Positions 29,592 through 41,060 of a stretch of 64,000 bases of DNA are shown one piece after another (position 1 is the stretch's first letter; every line of letters starts with the position of its first letter). The position numbers and the translations under genes were made by a program. Under the pieces are notes generated by a model. It saw only the letters and a program-made list of their open reading frames with translations, ran no database searches and was not told the DNA's origin. The DNA comes from Mrakia gelida (lineage: Eukaryota; Basidiomycota; Tremellomycetes; Cystofilobasidiales; Mrakiaceae): the NCBI GenBank assembly GCA_024345305.1, contig BRON01000017.1:1-64000 (forward strand), written 5' to 3'.

Positions 29592-30964
29592 ATGCCATCC
29601 ACATCCATCAGCATGCCCTCTTCTCTCGTTCGAGACGCGTTGCACTTCTCGCTCTTCCTCCTCGCCCTCTCCCTCATCCTTCTCGCCGATTCCAACCATC
29701 TCTCAGCGGCGGATCACCTCGGGTCGAACACATTCGTTCTAGCATCGACGACTTCCTTTGGGATCTTCGTCATTCGCTTGAGGGAGATGCTCGGCGAGGA
29801 AGACGAGTCAACGCGACAATTCGAATCCCAACCGCTTTGGCTCGAAAAAATCGTCAGTCTCGTCGGAACGCTCTTTTGGGGAGGTGAGTAGGTGCCACTT
29901 ATCGGTCAGCAGACTTCGAGGGGAAGATTTACTCCAGACTGACCTCTCCCCCTCAAATCAAACAGCCCTCGTTTTCCCCCAACTCCTCCTCCCTCAAGTT
30001 CAACCTCGCAGTTCGACCTTCTTCAAATCCCTTTCGATCCTCGTCCTGTCACTTGGAAGCACCTCGAGGCTTTTTTTGCCAGCGGCTTGGAGGAAATGGA
30101 CGGAACGCCGAGTTGGTGCGATTCGACTCGAAGGGGAGGAGGACGAAACGGAGACGTCGCGTCTATTCAACGAGAAGGAGACTGTCAAGTTCGTCAACTC
30201 GAACGTCGGAACTTCAAGCAGATCAACTCAGAGTATCATGGAAGCCGCCTTAGTAGGATCGCTCATCGGAGGACTCTTGATCTGTTTCGTGACGTCTGCG
30301 AAGCTCACGATCGCGTTCGGGGTCGGTGAGTCGTCGCCTCGTCCCATCTCTCTCTTCTTCATTTCGACAGAGTGCTGACGGCATCCGTGTTCCTCTTCGC
30401 TTCTTAGGCTCGCCAGCCGCACTCTTTGTCGTCACTTCACTCTCTGCCGTTCCCTGCGTGTAGTGAGATCCGAAAACGACGCGTCGCCTCGCTCGAGCCA
30501 AATTGCCGAGCATTTGCTGCTTCCTCAGACACCTCCGTCCCTCGATTATCCCCACTGCGACTTCAATTGTCACGATCCTCCAATCCCACGCCCTCTCGAC
30601 CCTCGATGTTCGCGGGGACGTGTTCTGCGACCTTTCGAAGTCCGTCGACACGAACGCGGCATTAGGTTCGTCTTCTTTCCCTCGTCACCTTTGACTCCAA
30701 CCTTCCATCGAAATGAGACCTTCACAAACCCGCCTGACGATCCTTTCAACTTATGCCCACTCAGACCTCTGCCAAACCTCCCAAACCCTCCGCCTCGTCG
30801 CCCAACTCACCCTCGTCGGCTTGATCGCCCGCTTGATCCAACTCCACTCCGCCTCTACTTTCGACAAGGAGTACAACGCTGGAAACGCCAGAGGGGAGAG
30901 AACCTCTCTTCTGCGTCCTTTTGGAGAGCCGCTCAGGTCTGGGAAAGGAAGGATCATGGTTTGA
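29592..30964 (+). CDS. Orphan multi-pass membrane protein
   Basis: Five exons chain without a stop. Exon 1 starts MPSTSISMPSSLVRDALHFS and contains hydrophobic FLLALSLILLADS and VSLVGTLFWGG. Exon 2 has LVFPQLLLPQ and SLSILVLSLGSTSRLF, a charged loop rich in E/R/T, and AALVGSLIGGLLICFVTSAK. Exon 3 has PAALFVVTSLSAVP, exon 4 HLRPSIIPTATSIVTILQSH and DVRGDVFCDLSKSVD, and exon 5 (from about 30768) LRLVAQLTLVGLIARLI, then a polar tail ending SGKGRIMV (stop 30962-30964). Five to eight membrane spans are likely over about 400 residues. I do not recognise a family. Splice sites after exons 3 and 4 (gtagtg and gttcgt donors) are unusual, so the 3' part is less certain than the 5' part. Confidence 0.55.
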
Positions 30965-31473
30965 AAAAGCGATCGGGCGCGTTGTCTTTTCGTTTCGTTT
31001 CGTCTCGTTCCTTCTCGTGTTGATACACGTTTTTAGTAGACCATCGACCTTACTCGGTATGGCATCGGATGTCCGCTTCTTTCCCGAAACGATCTCGAGC
31101 TCGAAAGGGAACACGCAAACGCGCTCGCTCTTCGTCCATCCCTCGACGCGTCGTCGCCTCTCTCTCCCCTTCGTGTCTCCCTCTCCCTCTCACTCGCTTC
31201 TCCTCCTCGTCTTCGTTGAACTTTTATGAATAGCAAGGAAAAATAAAACCCGAAACATCTCGAGATAGTACAGTGGGAAGGAGAGCAGCCCGATGAGGAG
31301 CCTCGCGATTTTGGATTCGATGGTGAAAGATGGATGGGGATGAGGTTGAACAACGTGAGATGAGTTACGAGCGAGAATGAGGGGCAAAAACGATGTGTTG
31401 AGAGACCGGTGTAGACTAAAACAAAAAGATGAAAGGGAAACAGAAACGTGCGAGGAGAAGAGAAGAAAGGAAT
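30965..31473. other. Convergent 3' flanks
   Basis: About 510 bp between the stop codons of two convergent genes. It contains T-rich stretches and polyadenylation-like AATAAA on the plus strand near 31240. No gene is seen. Confidence 0.4.
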
Positions 31474-34441
31474 CTAGTGACCGGCGGGTCGCTTGATGAG
31501 GGACTGAGGTTTGAAAGGACGAGGCAGGAAGACGGTCAGTGGGGGTTTCGGAGTGAAAGAGGAAGATGGAGGAGAAGGGACGGAGGAGCACTCACAGAGT
31601 CGGGAACACCAGGCAGAGGGAACTGAGTGGAGAACTCGATAACGTCCTTCTCGAGCTGCTGGATCTGCTTCCTTCCCTCTCCCTCTCCGGTGGTAGCCTT
31701 GGCGACGAAGTCCTTGAGGAGCTTGGATCCGGCCTCCTTCTGGAGAACATCGGCGATCTGGACGGCTCGGTGGAGGAAGGCGGCGACTTGCTGTTGGGTC
31801 GAAGAAAGCGAGAAAGGAGGAGGGATCAGCTCGAGTTCGTCGTCGAACAAGAGTGGAAAGGGAGGAGGAAGGTGGTACGAACAGGCATCTCCTTCTCGGT
31901 CATGGATCGAGAGGTCAAAGCGGAGAGACCAACTCGGACACCTCCGGGAACTTGAGCGGAGGCTGGAGAGGAGAAAAGAGGAAAGAGGACGCGTCGAGGT
32001 CAGCTTCGATCCTTCGATTCGAACTACGCTCTCGGATCGATAGAGTAGACTCACTATCTCCAGCAACGGCGTTCTTGTTGACGGTGATGTGAGCGAGATC
32101 ACAGATCTTCTCGATCTTGGATCCAGTGAGTCCGAGAGGTCGGAGATCCCAAAGGACGAGATGGTTGTCGGTTCCACCGGTCTGGAGCTTGTAGTGAGGT
32201 CCGTTGGAGAGAAGGGAGGCGGCGAGAGCTCGGGCGTTGGCGATGACCTGGGTAGCGTAGGCTTTGAACTCGGGGGAGGCGACCTGCTTGAGTGCAACGG
32301 CGATGGCGGCGATGGTCTGAGAGGAGGAAGGAAACGGAGGTCAGCTTTGAGCTCGAACGACGCGTCGTCGAGAAGGCGAACGAGAGCTCAAGGAAGGGGA
32401 CGAACGTTGTTGTGGGGTCCACCCTGGCAAGCGGGGAAGACGGCGGAGTTGACTCGAGCCTCGAGGTCGGCCTCCTTGTCCTTTCGGAAGAAGATCAGAC
32501 CAGCTCGAGGTCCTCGGAGGGTCTTGTGGCTGAGAGGATCGAAGAAGGACGAGATCGCGAGGTCAGATTTCGTTTCTCTTACCCAGACGCGACTCGAGGG
32601 GCTCTCGATAATGGATAAGGGACTCACGTGGTGGTGGTGACGATATCACAGTACTCGAAGGGCGAGTTCTGGACACCAGCGGCGACGAGACCAGAGATGT
32701 GAGCCATGTCGGAGAGGAGGTAAGCTCCCTGCTTGTCGGCGATGGTTCGGAGCTCCTTGTAGTCCCAGTCTCGGGGGTAGGCGGAAGCACCACAGACGAT
32801 CATTCGAGGCTTGAAGAGGTTGGCGTTGGTGGCGAGGGAAGCGTAGTCGACGAGACCGGTCTCTCGAACGACCTGGTAAGGAAGGGACTGGAAGTAGATG
32901 GACGAAGAGGTCATCTTCTTCTTGGCGGTCTGTACGGAAGGAAATTGATTAGGAGGGTAGGTCAGTGAGGGTCGAGAAAAAGGCGTAGAAGGCGAGAGAG
33001 CGACGAACGTAGTAACCGTGAGTCAAGTGTCCACCTGTGAGGGAGAAAGGGCGAGATCGTCAGCTTCAAGAGATCGTCTGAAGAGATCCAAGAGGTCTGT
33101 CGACTCACCATCGGGGAGACCGAGACCCATGAGCCTGTCCTGGGGGTTAAGGAGGGCAGTGAAGGCGGCGAAGCTGGAAAAGGAAAGTCGAAAGGGAGGA
33201 AGACGCGAATGAGCTCGAGCTCATCGAGAAGCGACTGTCTTCAAACTCTCCAAGCTGGAGAACTGATACTCACTTGGCGGTGGATCCAGAGTAAGGCTGG
33301 ACGTTGACACCCCAGATCTTAGGGTCGAGACCGAAGGCGGCGAGAGCCCTGGATCGGCAGAGGTTCTCGAGGACGTCGATGTGCTCGTTTCCTCCGTAGT
33401 ATCGGGCTCCGGGGAGACCCTCAGAGTACTGGAGGAGGTTTGGTGGAACGAGGGTGGAGAGGATCGTGAAGAGGTGAAGTGTTTTAGCGAGAGGCGTAGG
33501 AGGTAGAAGAGCAGAGAAGGTCAGCAAGAACGAAGGAAGGAAAGGGAGCAAAGGGAAGATCGGGCTGAAGGGAGATCTGACTCGCCTTGTTGGTGAGGAT
33601 GGATCCGTTGGCCTGCATGACAGCGAGGGAAGTCAAGTTCTATAAGAGAAACCCAAGGTAAGAGCAGAGCAGAAGGTCAGCGACTAGAACGTTAAAACGG
33701 ACGATGCGACCGACAAAGATGAGGGACCGAGATTTTTGGAGGGGGAAGAGAAGAGGAGGAGGTGGAGAACACGTTCGAGCTCGCTTCAAAGGTCGCTTTT
33801 CGCTTCCCAAGAGCAGAAAAAATAGCTCTAATGTTGGTTATCAAGGTAGATATCTCTGCAGAGATACTCTTGAGCCCAAGAACGAGCTCGGAGGCACGAT
33901 TTCTCGACCTTCCAACCTTGACCTCTCTTCCCCCGCTCCGCACCGAGCACCTCCTCCTCCTCCTCTGACCTTGAAACGAAGAGATGTAGACTTACCTCGG
34001 AAGCGATGAGTTCGAGACCTGAGAACTGTCGCCAGGTCTCGAGCTCGATGAGCTCAGCGACCTCGGGATCCTGCTCCTCGAGGGAAGAGTAGAGGACAGC
34101 GTTCTGTTAAACCAAGGCAAAGGATGGAGAGTCGAGTCAGTTCACGAGCTTCTCCTATCTCTCTTTGAGCTTCGAGTACAATCCAGCGCATCCCAGTCCT
34201 AGATACTGCTACGTCCCATCTATCTAGCATAGCGAAGATGCAAGCGAGGGACGCGATCTAGGCGAGGGGAGGCATGGACGGGAAGGGAGGGAAGGGAGGA
34301 AGAAGCTCGCTTTTCACTCACGAAGTCGGTGGGGAGAGCGATCTTGGCTTGAGCAGACATGGTTCGGATGGAGGAGGAAGTGATTCGGGTAGAGGTGATG
34401 GGGAGGGTTCTGAGGGATCGAATCAGGGAGCGTGAGAACAT
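31474..34441 (-). CDS. SHM: Serine hydroxymethyltransferase
   Basis: Around ten exons. The start [19 protein letters not shown] (34441) resembles a mitochondrial presequence (Arg/Ser-rich, no acids). An in-frame Met at 34360 ([13 protein letters not shown]) would make a cytosolic form. Conserved blocks follow: [100 protein letters not shown] and [16 protein letters not shown]. The PLP-lysine motif [10 protein letters not shown] is at about 32512-32533, then [17 protein letters not shown]. The last exons end [13 protein letters not shown] and LIKRPAGH. The enzyme converts serine and tetrahydrofolate to glycine and methylene-THF. No second SHMT is in the window. The catalytic residues expected for the fold-type I enzyme appear intact. 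Confidence 0.96.
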
Positions 34442-34670
34442 GGAAGAGAGAAGCAAGAAGGGCGAAAGCGACCTCTCAATGAAAAAGTGAGTTGGTTTGG
34501 ATTTGGGAGAAACGCCATCGCCTTCGCCCTCGCCCTTTTCTTCTCCAGTCGCGGTGCTCTTGCTCGACTCCTGTCTCTGGCACCGAGGGGGGCTGCTGCG
34601 TTGCTTTCGTAGGACATAGCCGGAGAGGAGATAAGAAAGGTCATGTGAACCAAAAAAGAAGAAAAATGCA

Positions 34671-37600
34671 CTACCACACCCCTCTCAACTCCTCGAGGTC
34701 GTCCAGAAGCACGTCGACCGAAGTTCCGATCTGTTTTGTGATCTCCTCCTGCTTCTCTCGAGGGAGCATGTCGAACGTCCCGTACAGGAGATCTCCGTCG
34801 AGGATCCCTTTCGTGAGCGGTCGAGAGACTTGGTCGTTTCGGACGGTCCTGGAGGACGAGGGAAAGGGGAAAGGAGGAAAAGGGGAGCGTTGAGTCAGTT
34901 CGGAGCGTCGCGCGTCGTCCGACTCGTTCGAAAAGAAGATGAAAACTCACCTGAAAGCTTTGGGATTCAGTCCAGATACGTGTTGGACCGACCGAAGAAG
35001 CTGGCCTTGAAGGAGTTGAAGTCGCTTGAAGACTGGTTCGGTGACGGAGATGAGAGTGCCGATGGATCCGTCGACGCCAGCTGAAGAAACGAGTCGCGAG
35101 CGAGGCAAAGAAGAGAAGTCAGTATCTCGATCCTCTCTTCGATCTATCTCAAGTGAGGAGGAATACTCACACATAACCAGCTCTGACTGAGGAGCGATCA
35201 ACTCAGCCTCGGTCGTCCTCCTAGCGATCGTCAGAACCGACGAGGTCTCCGTTCCCGTGTGGTATTCCGTTCGATAGATGAGCTTCTGACCAGCTTCGGC
35301 GTCGACGTCTGCAAAGACAAGATCATCGAGTCAGCATCAAGCAGAAGTCGAGAGAGAGATAGGGAGAGACTCACGACCAGGGTTGTACTCCAACATCCTC
35401 AAATCTCCAACTCGATCAGAAACCACGAACCCGACCTCTCCTTGACTGACGAGGAAATCGGCAGACACGACGTGCTGATGTCTGTAGTCCTTTCCGAGCA
35501 TCACGAGTTTGAAGGGGTCCTCCTGGAAAGCGAAACGCGAGAGGGGTCAGATCGAAACAGGGAGGCGAGCGGGAGAGACGACGAGCAAACGAACCTGGAA
35601 AACAGCAAACCAGACGCTCTTCTCGACGTCTCCGATGAGGATGAGATTCTTGAGTGTTCGAATGGAGGTGACGTAGATGGAGGTGTCGAGGAAAGCGAGA
35701 CCAAGCAGTCGCTCGTCGTGCTCGAACGCTCGAATGTGCATCTGGCGGAAATCGAAGACGCGCGCGTCAAGTTCTCGTCTTCTTCCGCGAGCGATGAAAG
35801 TTGGAGATGTCAGACTCACCTTCTGAGCAGTAGCAGAAACAAGGTATCCGTTGATGTCCGAGATGGCGGTGACGGCTCCTTTGCAAGGATCGTGGCAGAG
35901 AAGCTTGAGCTTGTACTTCGATTGAGGTCGACCAGGTTGAGGGACGACTTCGACGACTTCGAAGATGTAGGTCTGGACGCAGAGAGCAATTGTGAAGCTC
36001 GTCAGCGAGGTTTTCGGTTACGAGTGGGAGCAGAACGGGGCAGCTCACAGCTCCTCGAACCATCAGATCCTCTCCTCGAGTGATTCCAGTTCCAACGGCG
36101 ACGTAGTCCTTTCGACCTGATGGACTCGACTTGGACTCGAGGTTCACCGACTTGATACCGAGGACGAGCTCGTTGTCGGAAAAGACGTATCTGAGAGTGC
36201 GAGAGGAGTTAAAGAGCAAGAAGGTCAGCGAAGGGAGAAGAGAGGGAGGAGGAGGAGACGCGACAAACCCATCGATGACTTCCCCAGTCTCGAAGCTGAG
36301 CAGCTCGAGGGAAGATCGTTCCTGTAGAGGAAGGAGGAGAGGATCGGCTGCAAAAGAAGGGATGGAAGGTGAGTTGAGGAAGGAAGCAGAAGACAGAGGG
36401 GAGGAGGACGAGGGGACGAACGACTCTTGTGCTCGACTCGATTATCGTCCTCGTCGAAGATCTCAAACGGCGTCTCGTGAAGTCCAACAGCGACCATATG
36501 CTTCGTCGGAGGATCGAACACAACATGGGTGTAGGTCCTTCCAGCCGTCGTCCGTCGATGAGGAAGAGGTTGAGTGATCTCGATGTCTCGAGGGAAGGCG
36601 ACGAGGTTGGGTCCCTGAACGAACGCGAAGCAACACCAACACGTCAGTTTACTCTGCAAGAACAGTCCGAAAGTTCGAAGTGGAGTAGACTCACATCCTC
36701 CGTCGTCAAAAGGTACTGATCCTCCGCTCCCCACATCGTCGTAGGCACAAACGCGTGCACCATCCTCTCGTCCACGCCGTACATCGTCACCGGACTCGTC
36801 TCGTCCCTCAAGATCCAGAAAGGCAGATCTCCCGTCAGGAACACTCCTGTGAGACCTCTGATCCCAGCGAAGGGGACGAGGGACCAAGGGATGGGAGCCT
36901 CGAAGTCTTCTGGGTCGTCGGGAGGTCGGACGGCTCGGTCGATGATTTTCACGAAGCGGACGGCGAGGGAGGAGCGTGAGGAGGGGAGTGGGTCGGAGGA
37001 GGGGAAGATGGGAGAGGCTTCGTAGATGATGAGGTGGCCGAGAGAGGTGAGAAGCTGTGGGAGGTAGAAGAGGAAGACGAGAAGAGAGAGAGAGAGAGGA
37101 GTGAGCTTGAGTGAAAGGAGAGGAGTCGAAGAGGGAACGACGCGAGAATGGAACTAACGAGGAGATGAGGACGAGGGGAGTGCACTCCGATAGGTGCGAT
37201 GATGAGTTGCTGAAGAGGAAGGGAGGTGATGGGCGACTCCTCGTCGATGGTTTCGACCTCCGTTTCGTCGGAGAGGACGGTGGGGAATCGTCCGAGCGAG
37301 TCGACGCTGAACATCAAGGCGAGGTTGGGAAGAGCTCGGATCTGAGAAGGAACGGTAAAACAGTCGGGGTGAGTCGCGAACTCGCAAAATCGAAGAAGAG
37401 AGAGGAGGAAGACGAAGAACGCACCTCGAACTGCCCCGACGCGAACGTCAAGCAAAGCCACTGCGTTCCCTTCCCAGCGTCCATCATGCTCTCCACCGAA
37501 CTCGTTACTCCATCCACCGTCATCTCAGGCTCCTCCGCCTTCGCAGGTACGTCTGAGGGTCCGTAGAGATCCGACTCGTCCTCCATGGCGTCCTCGTCCT

Positions 37601-40600
37601 TGGGTTTCGGCGTCGAGCTCGCTTTTCGAGCGGTGAAGATGCCTGATTTGTCGGTGTAGATGTAGGAGGCGACGCAGGAGTTCTGAGGAGGTGAGAGAGA
37701 AGAGAAAGAGTGAGTCGAGGGAGAGAGAGAGCGGGGCGAGAGAGGAGGAAGACGCGCCTGGTTGTCCGCCGAAAGAGGAACGTTGAGCTCCGAGAGAGTT
37801 CCCTTCATCGTGTCCCCGATGAACAGAGCGATCGATCCATCTTCTCGCTGAGCGACGACGTAAGGATCGGAGATGGTAGCTGACTTGAACGGAGAGCCGG
37901 TTGACTTGATCGATTGTCGTTCTCGACCGTCTGCGAAAGGAAGAGCGAGTCAAGTCAGTTCGACGCGTCAATCTCCTCGCGACTGGAACGAGACGAAAAA
38001 CTCACCTCCTTCCACGACGCTGACACTCGCAGTAGTAACATGAACCAAGCAAGTCTTCTGGAAGAACTCTGCTGCTGAAACCGTCGCTGCTGGTATCCGA
38101 CGAACGATGAGCGGCTCTCCTGTCGTTCCGACGAGGGTGAAGATCTGAAATCGAAAGCGAACGCGACGAGTCAGCTACGCCCATTCGAATACCGGTTCCA
38201 GCTCTGCTTGGTTCGTCGAGCTCACCTTCGAATGTCCACTGTCGTGGTTCTCATCGACGACCAGAACCGTGTCCTTGTCGGGGACTCTCAAAGCAGCAGC
38301 AGCAGCTCCGTTCGTGAGATGTCGTCCGGACTGAGGGATCGGAACTCGTAACGACCAGAGCCCTCGAGATCCTGCGAGACTGTTGATCCGACGTTTCTTG
38401 AGAGCTGGCATGTCTCGCTGAGGCAGGGACGAGAATGAAGTCAGCCTCTGAGAAACGAGAAACGAGGGGAGGGAAGGGAAGGAGAGATGGACGAACGTGG
38501 AAGTAGTTGAACGAAGCGGTGTGTCCTGCTCCTGCGATGGCGACGAGCTGAGGTTCATTGGCGGACTGAAGGGAAGCGAGAGATAGTCAGCCTTCCACAT
38601 AAATGGGAAAAAAGAGGCGTCGCAAAGAGAAGGACAAACACCGCTGCCTGGTGGTGTCGCTCCGAACGCGAGATCGAGAATCGCTCCGTGATCCTTCAGA
38701 GTATCGCAGACCTCGATCCTCAGAGCTCCGGCTTGAGTTCCTCCAGGCCCAGAAGCCGACGCTTCTCGCTTGACGGTCGTCGTCGAAGGTCCGTAGAGAT
38801 CTGAACGCGTCCGAGACGAGGCAGAATCAGTACGAGTTCGAGGACGCGAATGTGTCGACGAAGTCAAACGAGCGAGCGACTCACCATCCTCGATATCCAT
38901 TCCCTCCTCATCCTCCTCCTGCTGCATCGCTTGCCTCAGGAACGTCTCGACCTTCACCGCCTCTCCTCCACCCTCCCTTCCAACCCTCAGCAGCACACCC
39001 TCCCCTCCCGTCCCTCCAACGAACACCACCTCTCCCTCCTTCCCAGCCCCACTAGCTCCACCCTTCCCACCCATCTCAACCCTCGAAATCTCTCCTCCAG
39101 GCCTAGCCGTCCTTCCCACCACCTCCTCCCCGACCCCAATCTTCAGCAGCATCCTTCCCTCCTTCTCGAACACGACCTCCCTCACCTCTCCTTCCTTCAT
39201 CACCAGCAACGCCTTCTTCCCTTCCTCCAGAAACACCACCCTCGACCCCTCCAGTCTCAGCCCTGTCAATGTCGGTCTCGGCGCAGGTAGAGAAGACTCG
39301 ATGGCGTGGTAGAGGTTGACGGCTGCAGCGAGGGTGTTCCCCGAAGGGTCGATGTGAACGAGAGCGTTGGGGGTGGTGAGGAGGCAGCCTGAGATGAGAG
39401 GTGGGCAGGGGAGGAGGGAGATAGAGGAGGAAGGGAGGTTGGGGATGGAGGCGATTAGGGGGTAGGTAGGATTGGGTGAATGAGGGTCCAACGTGTGGAA
39501 GGAAAGAGTGAAGGTGTCGCGTTCGGAGTCGCGGCTGCAAACGCAAAGGTGGGAGGAGAAGCGTGTTGAGGAGTCAGACCGACGATGAGCAATGCAGGAG
39601 GAGAGAGAACAGGTGGCGATCGACTCACTTAGCCCACGACTGCTGAGACTGGTAGAGGATCGCGATGGTCGGGGAGTGGAAACCAGGGAGGAAGCAGAGA
39701 TCTTGAACGTTTCGGATTCGAGGGTCGAGGACCGAGAGGTCGACGGCGTAGGAGGGAGCGTAGGGAACCTCTCTACGAGACCATGAGCAATGCAGAATGA
39801 GAACAGATAACGGTCAGCCTCGAGCTCGAAGCGAAGGAGAAAGAGGGACGCGTCTTTTCTCACCTCCTGTCCTTTCCTCCTTCCTCGATCTCGAAGTCGA
39901 TCTCGTCCGCCCCGTCTCCCAGGATAGGGAGGACGGCCATGGAGTTGTTGGGAAGAAGAAGGATGGCGCATCGAGAGTCGGGATCGACTCGGAGGAGAGG
40001 GACGTAGCCTGTGAGATCTCCTTGGGCCTGGAAGAGCGACGAGGGGGGAGAGAGGTCAGGGAAGGGGAGGCGAGGTTCAGTGAAGAGAGACGGGACTGAC
40101 GACTTGGGGAGTTCGCTCGTAGGTGTGTAGAGAGACGGTTTGAAGGGAATGACTCTGATCGTTCCATTCGAGAATCGCCATCTGTAGAAACAAGGAGCAA
40201 GAGGGTGAGCTCGAGTTCAAGGGAGGGAAGGAGGAGAAAGGAGAGCTCACCTTGGCTTCCTCGTAGCTCACTACCAGCCTCGAGAGCCCGTCCTCCTTAC
40301 TCGCGATGGTCTTGATAGCTCCCAGGCCTGTTATCGTTCCATGCAAGGTATGCGAGAGGACGTGATGAAGTCTGAGGGATTTTGGAGGAGCTGCTGAATC
40401 CGAGGCGACGACGTGCTGTCCTCCTCCTCCTGGTCCGATCTCAAACTCGCCGTCCCCTCCTCCTCCAACATCCTGAGCTTTGTGGATCTTTCCTTCTCGT
40501 CGTCTTTGGAGTTCTACTACATCCTCACCCATGACTTCAATCTCTTCTCGAACCTCGAAGATTCGGAGATGGCGACCATGAGCGAGGACGAGGTTCGTCA

Positions 40601-40745
40601 ACACTCGTCCAGGAGGGATGGGGATTCCAAGCGGCGAAGGGCGAGAGGGTAGAGGGTGGAGGACTGAGGGTGTGAAGGGGAGGAAGAGGGAGTGGGAAAC
40701 TCCACTGGGTGGGATGAGAGTGTGGAGGAGGGAGAAGGGAGCCAT
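34671..40745 (-). CDS. CFT1: Cleavage and polyadenylation factor subunit CFT1/CPSF160
   Basis: A very large gene of roughly 17 exons. The start MAPFSLLHTLIPPSGVSHSL (40745) matches the family's opening (...PPTGV). Early exons give VLTNLVLAHGRHLRIFEV, SRLVVSYEEAK and MAILEWNDQSHSLQTVSLHT. The middle has LRIEVCDTLKDHGAILDLAF, RDMPALKKRRI and LWSLRVPIPQSGRHL. Later exons give QWLCLTFASGQFEIRALPN, RGLTGVFLTGDLPFWILRD and EDQYLLTTED. The C-terminal CPSF-A domain has AGVDGSIGTLISVTEPVFKR, HVSGLNPKAFR and ILDGDLLYGTFDMLPREKQ, ending LDDLEELRGVW. ASVDG.LG, H..GLNPRAFR and the C-terminal DDL distinguish CPSF160 from DDB1 and SF3b130. The protein is a triple beta-propeller scaffold in the nuclear complex that recognises the poly(A) signal. 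Acidic, Ser-rich linkers (such as DLYGPS repeats) lie between propeller pieces. Confidence 0.93.
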
Positions 40746-41060
40746 CGCGAAAGGGGATGGGGAGGGAGGAAGGGAAGGAAGGAGGGTGAGGTCGCGAGCT
40801 TGAAGGTCTCTCTCGAGCGAGAAGAACGCAGAGAGTTGCTGGCTTTTTGGAGGGGAAGAGGGGAGAAAAGGGAGTAGGCCGGTCGACTGGAGGACCTTTG
40901 CTGTTTTGGAGGAGTTGACCGTTGAAAGAAGGTCTAGAGATGCCATCATAAGGTCGAAGCTCACATCTGCGGAGCTCGAAAGCTCTCCTCGCATTCCCTT
41001 TTTTTTCCACGTTCCTGACCTTCAACCGCTTCCTTCTCTTCTCTCCTTCCTTTTCTTGTT
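40746..41060. promoter_or_regulatory. Divergent promoter: CFT1 / DEAD-box helicase
   Basis: About 315 bp separate two start codons pointing away from each other. The right half is a T/C-rich tract (tttttttcc, cttccttctcttctctcc) leading into the helicase start. In-frame Met codons upstream of the CFT1 start are disregarded because the family begins at the chosen residue. Confidence 0.5.

Noticed and set aside
30463..31023. Independent gene of about 186 codons
   Set aside because: The frame is proline/arginine-rich without motif, while another frame over the same DNA extends the upstream multi-pass protein with splice sites and a membrane span.
32089..32640. Plus-strand frame of about 180 codons inside the SHMT gene
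   Set aside because: Antisense of SHMT exons and introns; no motif.
34671..40745. DDB1 or SF3b130 instead of CFT1
   Set aside because: The N-terminal PPSGV start, ASVDG-like GVDGSIGTLI and GLNPKAFR segments fit CPSF160; DDB1 and SF3b130 have different C-terminal signatures.
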